The position numbers were made by a program, and so were the translations under genes. This document shows, piece after piece, positions 1 to 13,360 of a stretch of DNA of 64,000 nt (its first letter is position 1; each line of letters opens with the position of its first letter). The DNA comes from Triops longicaudatus (lineage: Eukaryota; Arthropoda; Branchiopoda; Notostraca; Triopsidae). Under the pieces are notes generated by a model, which was given only the letters and a program-made list of their open reading frames with translations, did no database searches and was not told where the DNA came from. The stretch covers positions 35,691 to 99,690 of the forward strand of contig JAGQDJ010000194.1 in assembly GCA_022885665.1 (NCBI GenBank), given 5' to 3'.

Positions 1-489
1 AAAGCAGGTTTATCGAAATAAATAGGTACGGACGCCCAAAACCATAACAAGCCCCACCCAGCGTAAACTAGGTCCCGCCGTTTGTAAGCTTTCGATGGCC
101 AAACTCGTTTAATCGATTCTTGGGGAAGGGTCTTGCACCCTGAACGAGGGCCGATGATCAAGTTTTCCCTTCCCAGCTCGTTTGCCTAGACATAATGGGG
201 GTCAAAAGGCGGGTTCCGCTAACTTTGCGGTAGTTGGCGTAGCAAAACACTCTTGACGTCACGCGCTGACGTCACAACCCCATCCGCCCCACGCTAAAGG
301 GTCGTTTGACCCCCTTTTTAGCCCAATTGCATACATATTCGACTATTTCTGTTGTGTTTGATTCTTTCCACCCCGATTTCCTTTGTTATTTCTGTCAATT
401 TGTGCGGTTGCCCCTAACATTCATTGTTGTAGTTTCGGAGTCAAGCTCCGTCTAGTGGGCGTAAACATATGCCTCAATTATTCTAAACA

Positions 490-840
490 CACAAGGTAGA
501 ACAGGAGAAAAGTTGTCAGTTTGTCCTTCAGACGCCCTCTGCGTGGAAGAAATATTAAAGAGGCGCTAGTGTCGATTTCAATAGAGGGCGGGGTTTCCGG
601 GTATATAGTGAAAACTCTTATTTCTTGCCCTACTTGCCAGACAGGGTGTCGATACTCCGTAGAGTGGTCAATGAGTAGAATTTTATTTCTTCCAACTGCC
701 ATTGCTTCGTCGCCTGCACACATGCCTACAAAAGAACCGTCATGCGAGTGTGTACCAACGATGTGCGACACTGATGGATTGACGGCTTTTGAGATGTCCG
801 TTGAGTAGACACGTTGCTGCAGTAATGTCGCCCAGCCCGC
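490..840 (-). CDS. Coding-like stretch, unidentified protein, possible internal exon
   Basis: On the minus strand one frame stays open for over 110 codons and has a natural-looking amino-acid mixture, including the segments SHIVGTHSHDGSFVG, GRNKILLIDHSTEYRHPVW and QVGQEIRVFTIYPETPP. I do not recognise a family. A possible acceptor (ACTGCAG) lies near 817-823, and the frame also continues upstream of it. The opposite strand is open over the same stretch (521-808), which weakens the case. It could be an internal exon of the gene whose putative first exon is at 3162-3408, but the phases of the obvious acceptors do not connect directly to that exon, so at least one intermediate exon would be needed. 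The stretch could also be chance or a decayed element. Confidence 0.25.
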
Positions 841-2707
841 AAGCTCGCTGCTTTCAGAAACGTAGAAATGCAGTTTTTGTGTGCAGCGCCGGTTGATCTA
901 TGGCTGTTTGCATACCCGCGTGAGAAAATGTCCAGAACGTGATTTCTCCCAGAATCGTGGATCAGAAATACACTTCCTCGCATCTTCCTTAAAGTCAGAC
1001 TTGGAAAAAGTATGCGTTTACCTAGCGTTAAGTGAAGTCTGCAACACTTTTGAGCTTCTATGTTGTCTTAACAATGAAATTATTGAATCCTGAAAACTTG
1101 CTCAAGCGCTAACAAAGAAACTTTATAAAGTTCCTTAATGCACGTTAGCGTAGTAGCACATCCTGGAGAAACTGTTAGTTTCAAATTAAGCGAGATTAAT
1201 TAGAAATTAATTACTTTGCAACCGCTGGGGAATTAAGTTCTCTTTCGATCTGCATTCGTTGCTCTCTTTCTTCTGGGAATACAGCCAAGAAAAGTAAATC
1301 TTCGTTGGTCTGCCTCTACGACACGACAGTGTCAATTATCCCAGATGGCGTTGCCTTAACGGCTCGCCGGCAGTTTGGAATTACTACCCGGTGTTAAAAA
1401 ACTGCATAACTCACTAGTTCCAAAAATGGGCATTATTCTAGTACTAAGATTACTATATAAGACTTCATTACTGCTCAAAAAAATTCTCAAAAAAATCTGC
1501 TAAATGTTAAAATAATCCTAAAAATCCTGATAAATTGTAGCTCAAACTCTTACACGGCGTGGCGTTACACTTTAACCGGGTACGATTTATGAGCCTATAG
1601 GGTACTAGGCTTATACTCAATCCAAACAATAGTGAATTATGCAAACGTGGCTTTCTGCTACGAAAGCCTTTTCGCTAAAGCTGAAAATAAAGTCTGCGCT
1701 ATATCTACGTGCCACAACCAGTTCACGCGACTTCAAAAAGGCGGCGAACATAATGAAAAGGAAAAATCCATCCCGGTCTCGGTTACAATCATTCGTCCGA
1801 CTTGGCTGCTCTTATCGACCCATGCCAGAACACAAACACACTCGCACACACACGTTCACAGGACAAGCTCGCTTCGCTTTTGACGGAGGTGACGCAAGAA
1901 CCGCCAACTACCGGCACACACAAGACTAGGCCAGTCGTCCAAGCGCCTTTTTTCTCTCCTTTCCGGTGCAGCTAATCAAACCCTTTCACTTAAGGCGATC
2001 GCTAACCGTGTGAACAAACTTACGGTAACTATCGTCTAGTGGCTAGATATGCAGTTTGCAGAGAATATATGAAGTTATAAAGAAGATATGAAGTTTATAG
2101 AGAAAAACATGCTTAGTTATAGCTTCGTATGTTGGTGTTTAATGATACAAAGAAAGTCGGAAAGCTATCAAGTAATTAAATACCAATACTATTAGAAGTT
2201 TATTCATGACTAACCATGAAAGAAAACTGAAATCAGACTGAACTTGTATAAGTTTGGATAAGTTAACGTTGATTGCTTGAGAAAGCTACAGACAGCAACA
2301 ATACTTGCGTCGAATTGTCAGACGTTGTGGACCTGGAGTGGGCTTGACAACATGGCATGATGTAAAGTAAATAGCCTTCGGGGAAGGGCTTTTCTGGGCT
2401 ATTGCCACGGCAACGGGAAAGCTATTTCAAGGTTGGGTGAGTTTTGTAGGTTTGTGGAGACTTAGGGAGAAACGGAATGGCGAACCACTGTTGAACTTAC
2501 AATCCACCGTTCTGAAGCGCTCAAAGAAAACGCACTTTCGAAAGACCCTGAGGCTATGTAGGGGTATAGGAGGGCATACTCTCTTAAGGGCACATGCCAG
2601 AACGAGATCGTTATTCATATGCATGGTATAATCCTAAGTCTGGCCCTTTGTCTCTCTGTGTAATTAGGAAAACGTACTTCAATAAGTTATTCTGACCTAA
2701 GTTTGTA

Positions 2708-2998
2708 CAAGGTCACCTTTGTTACGCCCCTAACCGCTAGAAAGTGCGAACCCCGCCATTAGACGCTGACGCACTGGAAAGCGCCAGAAAGATCTGCTGA
2801 GATTTCCCTCGTTCTCCCTTCCTTTTTCTTTGTTGGTAGGAGTGAAAGGCTTGCAGTTGCTTGGAAAGCGCTATAAAGCTCCGCTGGGATTCCCCGCGTT
2901 CGCTTTTTCATTGTTGGTCGAAGTGAACGGCTTGCAGTTGTTAGCGTCAAATGACAGATTTGTCCCACGATAGATGTCACTAATGACTTGGTAAACAC
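2708..2998. mobile_element. MITE-like element, copy A (Tc1/mariner-like TA target)
   Basis: The element is about 291 bp and is bounded by TA dinucleotides. Its left end reads CAAGGTCACC and its right end, reverse complemented, reads GTGTTTACCAAG. The interior (GTTACGCCCCTAACCGCTAG, then AGAAAGTGCGAA, then CCGCCATTAGACGCT) matches, in reverse orientation, the element at 21751-22068. It contains two internal subrepeats of about 95 bp, each carrying AAAGCGC...CTG(A/G)GATT and ending in GGCTTGCAGTTG. No transposase is encoded, so it would be non-autonomous. Family assignment rests only on the TA target and short terminal repeats. Confidence 0.6.
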
Positions 2999-3161
2999 TA
3001 TGGGGCATGAGATTACCTTTTTCGCATTTTTTAAAATTTTATTCGTCGAAGCTACGTGTAATTTGCTCTCATAATCACGCCTTCGGTTTGATTAATTTCG
3101 CGATATATTTTAGTTGCTGGTTTTTGTAGCGCTTTAAAAAAATATATAGATGTTTAATTAC

Positions 3162-3408
3162 CTGGAACAACACGGGGTCCGTTGGCCATGGTTGATCCTC
3201 CGCCGTAGGTAACTTGGGAAGGGTCGGCGGAGGACACGACAGCAATATCCTCCAGTTCATCGTCCAGTTGCAACTCTTGGCGGGAACACGGCGTGTATTT
3301 GACACTGCGCGTGGCTTCGCCCGAGGAAGTGACACTGCTGCCCCCTTTGCTGCCCACGCCGAGTCGCCGTCCGCCCAAGGAGAAGACGCCACTCCTTCTG
3401 GCCGACAT
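3162..3408 (-). CDS. Unidentified protein, putative first coding exon (partial gene)
   Basis: On the minus strand an ATG at 3408 opens 82 codons plus one base, ending at a good donor (CCAG|GTAATT) at 3162/3161. The peptide is Ser/Gly/Arg-rich at its start (MSARRSGVFSLGGRRLG), then becomes acidic (RQELQLDDELEDIAVV) and ends near STMANGPRVVPG. The exon is clearly more GC-rich than its flanks. The frame is open upstream for another 26 codons to a GTG, so the ATG may not be the true start. I do not recognise the family, and no downstream exon on the left side joins it convincingly. The gene therefore probably runs off the left end of the window. Confidence 0.5.
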
Positions 3409-5546
3409 ACCCCACGAGGGCCACGCCCACGCATCAGGCCTTTTTCCGTCCTTAGCCACCTTATCGCAGCAATGTGGAGAACTCACCAGGGAACGCGCGT
3501 CGTGTCTGTTTTCCTTTCCAGAAAGCTAATTAAGCCCCAATTAAGCCCATAATTGTCACAGACATTGTCGGTTATCAATTCTCCTTTTCTTTCTGGCCAA
3601 GTCTTAGATTAAAATCCGTTGTTGTTGTTGGATTATATTAAAATCTGGTTTGTTGTGTGTGGTTTCAAAGCATTGAACTCGAGAGTCAACAGAGGGCACT
3701 AGCAGCGATAGCATTGATGGCACATGTTGCTCACATACGTACTTATCGATGTCAGTGTTGCTTTTACCCCCACATACCGCTCCTTTTCTCAATACCCCCA
3801 CACCAAACACTTGAGCCCCGAGAACCCTAACGGCTTGAGCACGCAATATGGATCGATTGTCTTGGATCGGATTCTGGAGCCACACTTCACTCACTGGCCA
3901 TCCCTAATGGGATAGTGCTGCTGTATCCAAGTGTTCTAATTACACGGGCACCTGTGGAAAAGAGGCGTTGGGAAGCTTTTAGAGGTCGCTGCTGTGTGAA
4001 TCGGTCGCACGTGTGCGATCCTTATATTGGATTGCTATAGCAACAGGACTGTGCTGCTGGAACATTTCTTGCTCCGGAAGATAGTTTCCATGGAGTGATC
4101 TGCTAAAAATACAGATGATTTTTACTTCACTGATTACAAAGCTCTCTGTCGACGCTAATACACTGCTTATGGGAATAAACCTATTACAAAAGACACACAA
4201 CAAATATTTTTTTAAAATTATGTATTTATTTTAACATTTACATATTTCTTAATTCATTTTTTATTTTAGCTTTTGTAATTAGATTTATTCATTTATTATG
4301 AATACTCCTGCTGTAAGAAAGTAGGATCTTTAATTAAAGCTTGAGCTAGGGACGACGTAACCCTATAGATGTCTCTGCATGCACAATGCATTTGTCCATT
4401 GCTGCCATCGAATGTTTTTACGCCACGAGAACGGAAATTGGTGAAAACTATTCTGATCGTAACTCGAAAACAAGTTTTCAGTTTGCGATCCTGTTTTCTC
4501 TGAAAATTCACTTAAAAAATAAGTGGGGAAAGCACAATTGGTGTGGGTCATCGGATGTTCGTGGACAGACGGCTCCAAAGTCAGGACTTCAGATCATTAA
4601 AAGGAGTTGTTTGAGCGATACAAATGCATGGAAAGGAATGTCGAGTTTACGCTTACACGGAGAAGTTTGGACTTGAACTTTACAGTCGCTACGTTACACT
4701 CATAAATAGTTGATTACACAGCATTCCATACCATTACGTAGCAACGTCTGTTTATCGCAGCAGAGAGGTTGCAAAAACGCCTACGGCATAAAGTCTAGCT
4801 GTCTATCAATACGTGATTCCTTTTTCTTTATTTTGAACAACTTGTACGTAAACATCCAGACTTCGGGAGTCAATTCTGCCTTGTAAGGGTTCGTTCTAAG
4901 GGTATCTTTTTTAACGTTTTCTTTTATTCCTTCCCAAACTGTTAAGGAAAAAAGGTTTGACTACGTCGTCGAAAGCGAGGTTAGAAAGTGCTTGAGAAAT
5001 ACGAGAGGAACTTGGATATTTTCCATCATACGATGCAAAACGCTGACGGCTAACAGGTATATGTTGAAGGGGATTTATTTTTCTTCTTTTTCCAGCAGAT
5101 GTAACTGATATTGACGGGCTATAAGGAGCAAACTCCTTCAATCCTGAGATCCTTTTCGCTTCGTGAGATTCATATTCGACAAAGGGCTTGACTAAAACTG
5201 ATCTCAAGTAGGCGGAAAGAAAGAAAAGCTTGCGGAAAAGAAAAGAAAAAATGCAGCAACAAACAATTCTTTTTTTGGCTTCCACCAACGCGTATTTCTT
5301 GAATGTCGTTTCGGTTTCTTTTTACCCGAAAATTGCTCTGACAGCCGTTTGCAGAAATTGGAATGTACAAGCTTTGACGGAAGAGCGCAAATTGAGTCCC
5401 TGAACTCTGAAAAAGGTCATGAATAATTTAAGGTAAAGTGGAACTATTCGGCGCTACCTATTTAGAGCCATAACGACAAGAGCTAATGCTATTACAGACG
5501 TCAGAGCGAACGATATTCCCTTCTGCTAAAAATGCCTACAAATCTT

Positions 5547-5582
5547 GTGATGTGCATATATGTCACCATATATGCACATCAC
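5547..5582. repeat. Perfect inverted repeat, 16-nt arms, 4-nt loop
   Basis: The arm GTGATGTGCATATATG is followed by TCAC and then by its exact reverse complement. The arms are too short for a typical microRNA precursor, and the flanks do not extend the pairing much. Confidence 0.85.
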
Positions 5583-7991
5583 TTGATCGAGTCTAATGTG
5601 AAATAAAAGAAATTTAAACTTCTGAATGCCGATGGTAATACTATTTACCGATATTTATGAGCAAAGGTTGAATAACTTCAGCTTTCATTGTTACGTTCTC
5701 ATCGCTGTTGACATCTCATGAGCCTTGCTAGAATCTGAACCGCGAACTCAACGTGACGGTCACATGCTGGATGTCATCACAATGCCATTTGCCGAGCAAA
5801 TTTAAAGTTCTCTAGCTTAGAAATATATTAATTAAAAATTAATACTAAGACTGTAAAAATATATTGAGAATTAAAAAGCTTTTGTACAAAACCAGCGACT
5901 TAATTTCGGAAACTTTCTAAAAAAATAATTTCAATGAATAAAGCTGGAATGCTTATACTGCCATCTGTTAGGAAACTTAAAGAATATAACTCTGTTTCTG
6001 GAGGTCATCTCAAGGTAAAATGGCAGTACTGGCATCTTGGATGTGACGATTTGTGTATTAATAAATTACGCTGACGCTCGAGTAAGGCAGAGAAGGGGTT
6101 AAGGAAGAAGAAGGGTCAGGATGGGTGCAATCCTTAGCTGAGTTCTGGCAGTGACGTTAATAAAGAGGAATGCATATCTGTCTTCTCGCTGGGGTCTGCT
6201 GGCTCCTTATCTCAGAATAATGACGCTGCAAATGTCTTTGGAGGACGAAAGCGGCAACACTGCCCACTTTACCGTACGCTCAGATAAAACAGCCCATGTA
6301 CCAAATCCATTGAACTGTGAACCTCAAACTTTCCGCTGCACTGAATACACTATGCAGTAACCTTATACTGTGCTTGAGAACTGTTTTTCATTTCACAAAA
6401 GTTGTCATTTCACAAAATAAAACATTTACATCTCTCATTTTTTAAATCCTTTACTTTATAAAGCTTCAACTTTTGGATTCTAGAAACTTGTACGTTGAAA
6501 CTAGTAAGACTCACTTCAGGGAAAACAGAGAAGCTGGCAATTATTTCGTTAACAGAAAATTATTCAGTACGTTACTTCGATCACTCTCTTACATTTCAGT
6601 GCTGCATTGCATCAGATCTTAAGGGAATTCCTCAGTAGGAAGGTCGGAGGCGTCCAAACTGTTTGTGTCGATAAGAGAAAAAGCTCCAATGTGGGCGTGG
6701 AACTGATTCTAAGTGGGCGCAAGAAGACGCCGTAATTGCCCAAGGCGGTGCTGTAACGGTAAGGGCAGGGAAGAAGCTGCAGTAATTAGGACGTAAGCTT
6801 AACCATTTGGGAAGGAGCTCAAAGTAATTAACTACGGGCAGTGACTGCCTATTTACGCCATTCACTCAAGGGAAACGACTGTCAAATAAACAGATATTTT
6901 CTTATTTTGCTGAAGGCTAGGCGATACGAAATATTCCATGTTGCGGAGCGTCGGAAAATCACAAAAATTTCCTAGTGTCTTTTTAAGCTGATTCAGTACT
7001 TCAAGGCTACAACCAGTCTTAACCTGAAGTAAATTACTTTCCTGAAATAACTTACAATCAACCTCAAACTAGAAATAATCCTAAAATAACTTAGGTAACT
7101 TTTACTTAATTTTTAACTTTTAAATTTACTTACAGAACCAAACGCAACTTTAACTTTGCCTACCTAAATGTCTAATAACGTTGTGTGTTACTGCACCCCT
7201 TCCTGGAGTTTCATTGTTGAAGGCAACTAAAGCCTAGTTCGGGCTCGTGTTCCCCACGTTAACTTAGCCTAGTGAGAAGTTTGTAATCTCGGCCGTGTTC
7301 ACTCAAGGCAACGTTCTTTAAGTTTTCAAAACAACACACATTGTTCGACGAACATCTTGTATTTCTGAAGACATCCAATTATAGAAACACAACACAAGCT
7401 TTCCTATCCATCCGTTGCTCAATTTCCTGTGCGGAAAAGGAAGATTTTTTTCAAAGAAAACTAAGATTTTTTCGATTAGCAAGAATGCTAAACTAGGGCA
7501 ATATCCAATAAGTATTACAACTTAGCTTTAGTCGTGATTCTAGGAAATATTGTGAGAGCCATATTGGTACAGCAATAGGCCAAAAAAAGGACTAAGATGG
7601 CGAGGATTAAAGTGTTAGAATGACTGCTGCGAGCATCGTCATCGGGATGTGATAGACACGTAAACGGTTCTACCCAAAGTGACAACCAGTTACAACGTTC
7701 TTCCGATGTGATGTGACAGTTCCCTTACCATGTGCAATCACCCAAGAAAAGAGCTTTCGTGGCCACATTTTTCCTCTCTTCTCGTAAATCCATTTAATAT
7801 GTACGAATTAGTCCCCCAAACTTTGTTAAACGTCAGTTTAAACTCATTTTTGATTGTTGCAATCTATCTTGCGCCTCAAACGTCAGTTAAGCGCAATATT
7901 GCATTCCGAACACTTGCACGACATTCTCAGACAGTAAACTTAACTTCTGAGCTAAAGTTAATCTTAAACACCTTTAAAACCTATTGTATTA

Positions 7992-8372
7992 CAGTGGTAC
8001 CCCCTTTAACGAACCCAATCCGTTCCTAAATGGCGTTCATGTGGAAGAGTTCGTTTAGAGACACGCTATTTCTCGTAAGATTCAATGGAAATCATTTCAA
8101 TCCGTTCGTGATCCCTTACTGAAACCTAAAAATGCCAAATTAAAAAATTTAAAAAAAAAAAATAAAAATATACAGACTGTCAAAATATATACTTCAAACA
8201 TATAGTAATCAATTTTGTTAAATTAGTAGCTCTCGAGAACTTTCTAAGTTGCAGAAATCTTTCATATTTTTGCGTCTTACATATCAGCCTAGATTTCATT
8301 GTTCGGCACTGTTCTAATGGCTCGCGCGCCATTCGCTGTACAATACGTTCGTTAAAGGGGGCATCATTGCAC
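7992..8372. mobile_element. Pogo/Tigger-like MITE
   Basis: The element is about 380 bp between TA dinucleotides. The left end is CAGTGGTACCCCCTTTAACG and the right end, reverse complemented, carries GCCCCCTTTAACGAAC, so about 16 nt of the terminal repeat match exactly; the outermost right bases have decayed. A CAGTG... start followed by a TTTAACGAACC segment is typical of pogo/Tigger-type non-autonomous elements. The interior is AT-rich and non-coding. Confidence 0.6.
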
Positions 8373-11300
8373 TACCAATTTACTAAACACTTCTAGTTCC
8401 AAGTACTTGAAAATACTCATGACAAGGGACTCGTAAATACGAAAGACAAATATTATCAGTTGGTATCATATTTCAATAACCTTGTAGTCGTGGTTTTCAA
8501 ACATGGCGGCAACAATGAAATACTGTCATCACTATTTCTACTGCACTTTTATTACATGGGAAAAAGCGAGAGGAAAATTGTGTGATTTTTTTATCGTTTC
8601 ACTTTAATCTTTCGAAACGTTCCACACTGGTTTTCCTTCCTTTTGAGTCCCGCACATATTTTCTTCTGCTTTGAACCACGGTTTCCTCATGGCTACACAA
8701 CCCCTTGTTCCGTAGTGTCGTCGTTTCTCACTTTGTCGCCACATTCCCTGCGTGCCATTCGAGCTTCGGTCTCTAGAAGCAGTTACGGTATTTCTGCTGA
8801 CATTCGTGACACCTTTGACCCTTTACGACCCCTTCAGCGCCATCTTTAAAGGCACCTAGGGGATTTTTAAGCGAATGACTACTCTTTCAAAGACTCTTTG
8901 AGTCTTTTCAGCAATTTTGTTGTTCAAAACCCCAGCAAAACTTTCCACTAACCTATCTCCAAACTTTGTAATTGCGCAGCATTACCGTAATGGCGGATTT
9001 TTTTAATCACGTACGTATTCGTTAAAGTCAACGTGAATGGAACTTTGTGATAATGCGACCATAGTTAACAATTTTTAAACTCATTTTCTTAAAAGATAAC
9101 TTGTATACAGTTTTTAAAATTTTTTACAATTTTATAAATTTTTTCTACTCAATTGGAAACATGGACTCTTATCTATTTGTCTTGTAACATTCCCATGGAC
9201 TGTTTTTCGTACAGTTACGCGCGCTTTAATGCGTTATTTTTCTCTTCCGCCTGAGCGCGTGAAAGTCTGAAAGCGCGAGAGACTAATTATGAAAGAAACT
9301 AAGCTCTGAGCCAAAGGCTTTTGCGGCTTCGCAAGAAAATGCCTGGTTCACGAAAGAGTGTCTTCATTCGTTCTCATTTGTCCCGCGCTTTTCTTCTCCC
9401 AGTGAGAATGTTTCAAAGGCTTTAAGAGCTCCAAAAGGTGTACATAGTACAGGCATTAGATGGACTACCTTCGGATGCTTTTTGTGGGGGAGTTTTACGG
9501 GATCATGGTCTGTGACTTTTCACCATCATTTCCATTCGCCGCCGATTTCAAACTGGACTGAAAAAGTCAGCTAGAAAAAGAAATCCATTGAAAAAAAGAA
9601 TTTTTTACAAAATTGAAAACAGACAACCCAAAGGAAATAAAAAAATTGGATTTCTTTTTCTCCCCGTGTCTTACGAAAGAGAGTTGTCAGTCGTGGGCAA
9701 TTGCAGTTGGTTGTTAGTACCCAACTGTTTTCAAAGTGACTCGCATTACGCTTTTTGGTCGTTTCTTTTTCTTTCCGAGAATGAGGAAAAAGTGGAGAAG
9801 TTTTTAATGAACCTGGTGCAGGTTTCGCGCGAGTTTTCAGGTTCGCTTGCGTCAAGCCCTAATTAAAAGTTAAAAGGAAGCTCTTTGGGTATAAGGTTTT
9901 GTTTTAAATTGAGTCTCCTTGTTTTACCTCCCAATCCCCCGAAAAGTTTTGCTTCTGCACTCGTCTTTCAACACAGAGCATTATCGGGTGCCAAGAAAGA
10001 AGAAAAGCGAGTTTCGGTACACACGTCAGCGAGTTTAACGGGATAGTGAAGTATTAAGCTCGTGAAAAGATTTAAGTGTTTGATATAAAGTAGGGAGTAG
10101 AAAAGCAGTACAAAAGTTGCTTGTAGAAAAGCAACTACTTTTACTGTCTAGTGCCTTGAAATGTAAATGAAAAGCGTAATTTACGATAGTTGTGCAACTG
10201 TTTGTATCAATACATGGTAATTCTCGGCGATATATTGAGTTCTTTTCGTGCCTGTTGCTTTATAAGCCGAAAGACCGTACTTGCTATGTTTAGGAGACGT
10301 GAGACACTTTCTAGTAGAAGTTTCAAACATGTGCTTTGGACAAAAACAGTATCGATCAGTTGCCTCAGTCAAAAAACAGAGATAAACACAGTTAAATGAG
10401 GCAAAGTCAAGTGGCCAGTTGCAAAACAGGCTGTGTTACGAACAATGAATGTTACTTCTGAGCTGTGTGTTGGCTCAGTGGACTATGGAGCAACACTGAA
10501 TGTTTCCAAGCACGCTGGACGAGCAGTGGCAAAAACGAACGTTTTCCACCGCGGGTGGGGCTTGTGCTGCAAATGTTCGCTGCAACTAACAATGAATGTT
10601 CATACTCAAAGTATAACCGATGCACTAACGGTGCGAAAGAGTAGCTGGGAAGCGCGGCTGGCTTGATCTACCTATTGAACCATTTGCCAACGGAAATCCT
10701 CAAGCTTGAGCTTTGATGACGTCACGAACTGAGATTAAGGAGTAAAAGCAAACATTGACAGCTATTGTACTGCTCTGCATCGCCATAACTATGTTATATT
10801 ATAATTAATTGAAAACGCTGTTGTCACAAAAAGGGTTCTGTGGAACTTGTAAGCATTTAATACAATACACTAATAATAGATTCTTAACCATGAATGCGTG
10901 TAACATTTCAAAATATCTAAAATCACCTATATTTTGCCGTTCAACGTAAATTACATTATTATTTTATTTATATGCATGTTTGCTTATAATCAATAATATT
11001 TTTTATTTATTTTTTACGCATATTTACGTTTTTTATTATAATTGTTTATTTTTAACTCCGATGCTATTTTCGCCGTATTAGGTTAAGACAGCAAAGGATT
11101 TTGTCGCTGGAGAGAAAAGCAAAGTAAGGTCTGAAAGCTCTTTGTGTGTGTACCAGTGTCCAGTACATTGAAGCACAGCTTCTAAAGAACCATTACTGGA
11201 CTTGGACTATCATCGTGGGAGACCTAATTTTAGTATAGCCCGTCTTTGTAATCACGCTACAATTCACATAGCTAACACAAAGCAGTTCGGACAAAGGCTG

Positions 11301-11989
11301 TTCTCTGCGGTCTTTCGAGGGAAAACCTTGATAGTGTGCATTGTAAGCTGTGTCCGTAATTAGGGAAAAACCAAGCCATCATTAATTACCCTTCCATTTG
11401 CCTTTTGTTTAGTGTAATTGCAAATGAAACCGGGAGCCTTTTTACAAGCCTTTGTTGTATTGCAAATACGTCTAGCAGAAAAGTTCTAAAAAAAATATTT
11501 TTAAAAATCATAGCTTCTTCTAGGGACCTTAAGGTCACGTAATGGCTCCCGTCTCTTTCGAAACGTGGCAGAATTCTTTAAAATTCCTCCTCCAAGGGTG
11601 AGAAAAGCTTTCAGGCTCATTTTCGATGATGGTACGTTGATAAGATGGGCTTTTATCCTATTTCTGCGCTAACTCGCATTTTCATTCACTTTCTTAAGAT
11701 GACTACCATAATTGCCTGCGAAAGCATGTCATGTTTCGTCGGGTCTTTCGGTTCGCCATACAGTTCGGTGGCGTTTCCTAGGAAATCTCTTGAGCTCCCT
11801 CTGAAATTAAAACGACCTTATGACTTTGAATAGAGCAGAACTGGGAAACGGGGCAGAAATTTCACACACGGAGGAATTTTACGCAGCACCGAGAAACCTC
11901 GCTAGTTTACGGCCAACGTTGAGTCTAAACTGAATGCAAACGTTATTCTATAATTGTTCATGAATTATTATACAAAGTTTTCTTACACA

Positions 11990-13360
11990 ACTTATGACGC
12001 ATGAGACTGGGCAACCATGAATTCTTGCCCGAGGGGCAGTGCGACTAACGCCTAGGAAGGTTGATTTGAAACTGCATCACTGTTACGCTAAAGGGAATGT
12101 TCCTATCGCAAAGGCAACGTTCGCTGTAGAATTCACTGTTGGCTGCATTGGCAAACACGACTGTTACACCCCTGGCGGTTAGCCGCTTAAGAAAGCTAAC
12201 ATAACAAACTTAATTTCCCTAGTATCGCTTGACCTAACTTACTTTTTCTCTTTTATTTTTGTCTCCTTCTTATTCAATTCGGAAGTGTTGTGGCAAAAGG
12301 ATCACGGTTGAAGAAAATTCTGATGAGAAAGGTATATTTCAAACAACGATTTGCCACGTTTGTCATTGCGCACGTGTGCATTAGTTAAGCGTACTTTAGA
12401 CAGTTTTAACGACTCTATAAGGTAAACACTCATTCCCTTACAGTCAATGCATACAAACTAACAATAATTCACTAAGCTTAATAGCACTGGACACTTTAAC
12501 GCAGCGTACAAAGTCCTAAAGCAGCATGATTGGCTTGAAAGTATATTAACAATAAAAGCTTCTAGTGTTACTACGCTCTCCAGTTAAGGAAGAAGCTCAT
12601 TGGACTTTTATTATGCGTAAAAAAGTTGGAGCTGCAGCCCAGCACCTCCTAACAAGATGAGAAGGCGAGCAACGTAAACCCGTCTCTCTATATTTAAAGT
12701 CTCCGGCCTATAAAACATGGATAACGCTCCAAATTTATCCCTCCGAAAGGTTAAAATATTTCTGTTGCTATGACAGCCTCCGCCGGAAAAGGCCAGTAGC
12801 TCTGTTTTATTCCCTGGGGGAGTTGTGGAAGGAAAAGTTTTATAGGCTGCGTTTCAAACTGATAGAGGTGGAAACAGGAATCCAGCAATCGTAAAGGTAT
12901 TCAATTTACTTCTTTAGCTTCTTCCAATCTGCATTGCAGACAAGCATAGCGGCGTTCGCTGCTAGATTTTGAAAGCATGAAACGTTTCCGTTTGAGCTGT
13001 GGATTCCTGCATAACGTCGTAAAAAGAACCTCATTCTACATACTCGCAAGTTGCGTGCAAAGTACTCGCGTAGCAAAGCGTGCTGTTTCCCCATTTATTC
13101 TCCTACCTCAAGTCTCGTGTATTTAGCACGAGTTAAACTCCCTCGCACTGGCCTGACCTTTCCTTAAGCTGCCTCCGGCCAGGGGCGTAACAGTTGTGGT
13201 TGTCAATGTTGCCAACAATGAATTCTACGGCGAACGCTGCCTATACTGTAGGAACGCTCCGTTTAGCGTATGAGCGAGGCAGTTACAAATCAACTTTCCT
13301 TGGCATCAGTTGCGCTGCCGTTGCGCTGGAATTTATTGTTGTCCAGTCTCCCGCGTTTGT
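11990..13360. mobile_element. Element with long (about 190 bp) terminal inverted repeats
   Basis: Bases about 11990-12190 and about 13165-13360 are imperfect reverse complements over nearly 200 bp. Shared landmarks, read inward from each end, are GAGACTGG(A/G)CAAC, (A/G)GTTGATTTG(A/T)AACTG, GCTAAA(C/G)GG, GTAGAATTCA(C/T)TGTTGG and CTGTTAC(A/G)CCCCTGG. The 1-kb interior has no recognisable transposase; a 62-codon minus-strand frame (12906-13094) matches nothing I know. This fits a non-autonomous DNA transposon with long terminal repeats. The exact ends and target duplication are uncertain. Confidence 0.6.

Larger units (their letters stand above)
1..3161. other. Mostly non-coding, AT-rich left flank
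   Basis: Apart from the coding-like stretch at 490-840 and the inverted-repeat element at 2708-2998, nothing here is recognisable. Two copies of the palindrome TGACGTCA lie 13 bp apart at 254 and 267. A TTCATTGTTG motif is at 420. Other open frames are short, overlap on both strands and match no family I know. Confidence 0.5.

Noticed and set aside
10433..10666. 77-codon frame resembling a gene fragment
   Set aside because: It consists of degenerate subrepeats around AACAATGAATGTT and is repeat-derived.
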